Source: Armatimonadota bacterium (GTDB lineage: Bacteria > Armatimonadota > UBA5829 > DSUL01). From it: 64,000 nucleotides of DNA. The notes under the pieces are model-generated. The model made no database searches. It was not told where the DNA came from and saw only the letters and a list, made by a program, of their open reading frames with translations. Of the stretch, positions 63,507 to 64,000 are shown in pieces. The stretch is from contig JADLDK010000005.1 in NCBI GenBank assembly GCA_020846715.1, positions 50,057 through 114,056 of the forward strand, read 5' to 3'. Each line of letters starts with the position of its first letter. Position 1 is the stretch's first letter. Both the position numbers and the translations under genes were made by a program.

Positions 63507-63605
63507 ATATCTGACAGGTAGTGGCGCAAAATAAAGATACAGGGAATTGGCACTGTGGCGGTTTGTCGCCTTTGCGCTTGAGCAGGCAGGTGAGGATTTT
63601 CACTT

Positions 63606-64000
63606 TTGTCGTCTGACGTTGTAAGCCAGATAAGGCAGCGGGTGGATCTGGTGGACATGATCTCCCAACATGTCCGCCTGCAAAAGACTGGCGTCACTTT
63701 CAAAGGGCTGTGCCCGTTTCATCAGGAGAAGACACCGTCTTTTCACGTCAACCCGGAGCGGGGGATGTGGCACTGCTTCGGCTGTCAGGAGCATGGGGAC
63801 TGCTTCACGTTTCTAATGAAGATCGAGGCCCTGAGCTTTCCGGAAGCTCTGCAGCGTCTCTCGGAGAAGACTGGAGTTCCTCTTGACAAGAGACCGAGAG
63901 GGCCGCGGCCGGATGAGCGGGAAGCGATACTGCAGGCGCTTGCCACCAGCGCGCGCTACTTCCGTGAAAGGCTGAAAGCCAGCGCCGAAGCTCTTTCCTA
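63606..64000 (+). CDS. dnaG: DNA primase (3' end outside window)
   Basis: The first 131 codons of primase are present; the gene runs off the right edge. The product begins SSDVVSQIRQRVDLVDMISQ and contains the CHC2 zinc-binding domain, GLCPFHQEKTPSFHVN followed by WHCFGCQEHGDCFTFLM, with the four ligands Cys, His, Cys, Cys. The FPEALQRLSEKTGV helix closes the domain. The start is TTG 63606, with GAGGA 9 nt upstream. In many genomes rpoD follows dnaG; that cannot be checked here. Confidence 0.93.
   Translation, partial: MSSDVVSQIRQRVDLVDMISQHVRLQKTGVTFKGLCPFHQEKTPSFHVNPERGMWHCFGCQEHGDCFTFLMKIEALSFPEALQRLSEKTGVPLDKRPRGPRPDEREAILQALATSARYFRERLKASAEALS

Overview
The window is 64 kb of a G+C-rich (roughly 55-60 %), densely packed bacterial chromosome. 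I see no rRNA, tRNA, insertion sequence, phage gene or CRISPR array. Several things point to a diderm heterotroph, most likely Armatimonadota or a planctomycete-like relative: many secreted glycoside hydrolases, two large membrane proteins that I associate with the DUF6784/DUF6785 families, a beta-barrel protein ending in Phe, a sigma-54 factor and a secreted beta-helix protein. This placement is inference; there is no marker rRNA. TTG and GTG starts are common, and in several genes the Shine-Dalgarno (SD) spacing selects a TTG or GTG over an upstream start.

Layout. 1-6.4 kb (+): a hypothetical protein, then a tight operon of an ExuT-like sugar-acid MFS transporter, a secreted GH2 enzyme and a secreted GH14/GH42-like enzyme. 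6.4-10 kb (-): recO, a PorV/TraF-like barrel, a TlpA-like redoxin, a 2-Cys peroxiredoxin and a cupin. 10.2-11.1 kb (+): a hypothetical protein, acyP and a candidate structured non-coding RNA ending in a strong terminator. 11.2-14.3 kb (-): rpoN with an unusual Cys4 knuckle, a DJ-1/PfpI protein and a J-domain membrane protein. 14.5-18.9 kb (+): DUF1015, an (alpha/alpha)6 glycosidase-like protein and an HtrA protease. Then a TauE permease (-), a PhyH dioxygenase (+), a GH78 rhamnosidase (+) and an MsmX-type ABC ATPase (+) that could energise several sugar importers encoded elsewhere.

25.6-35.3 kb: a ferritin-VIT1 fusion (-), a PpiC-type prolyl isomerase with a Lys/Ala/Pro-rich linker, a Gfo/Idh/MocA oxidoreductase, a GDPD, a DUF4163/DUF3298 protein (-), a 1064-residue beta-helix protein and a GNAT acetyltransferase. 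35.4-37.4 kb: the first DUF6785-like membrane protein.

37.5-45.2 kb is a complete nitrogen-assimilation locus: an OmpR-family regulator with a degenerate receiver that resembles actinobacterial GlnR, then amt, glnB, glnD, a second glnB overlapping glnD by 4 nt, a possible 56-codon antisense-strand small ORF, and glnA. Ammonium uptake, PII sensing, PII uridylylation and glutamine synthesis are all encoded within 8 kb.

45.2-64 kb: a GH42 beta-galactosidase and an M48 lipoprotein protease (-); two tandem zinc-ribbon membrane proteins (+); a Cys-rich SH3/OB-like secreted protein (-) that shares its C-terminal module with the beta-helix protein; a methyltransferase plus RIC Fe-S repair pair (+); the second DUF6785-like protein and a second Gfo/Idh (-). 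These are followed by a housekeeping run on the + strand: eno, pyk, an FtsB-like protein, a TPR/polysaccharide deacetylase, a BamE-like two-repeat secreted protein, a methyltransferase and the start of dnaG, cut by the window end.
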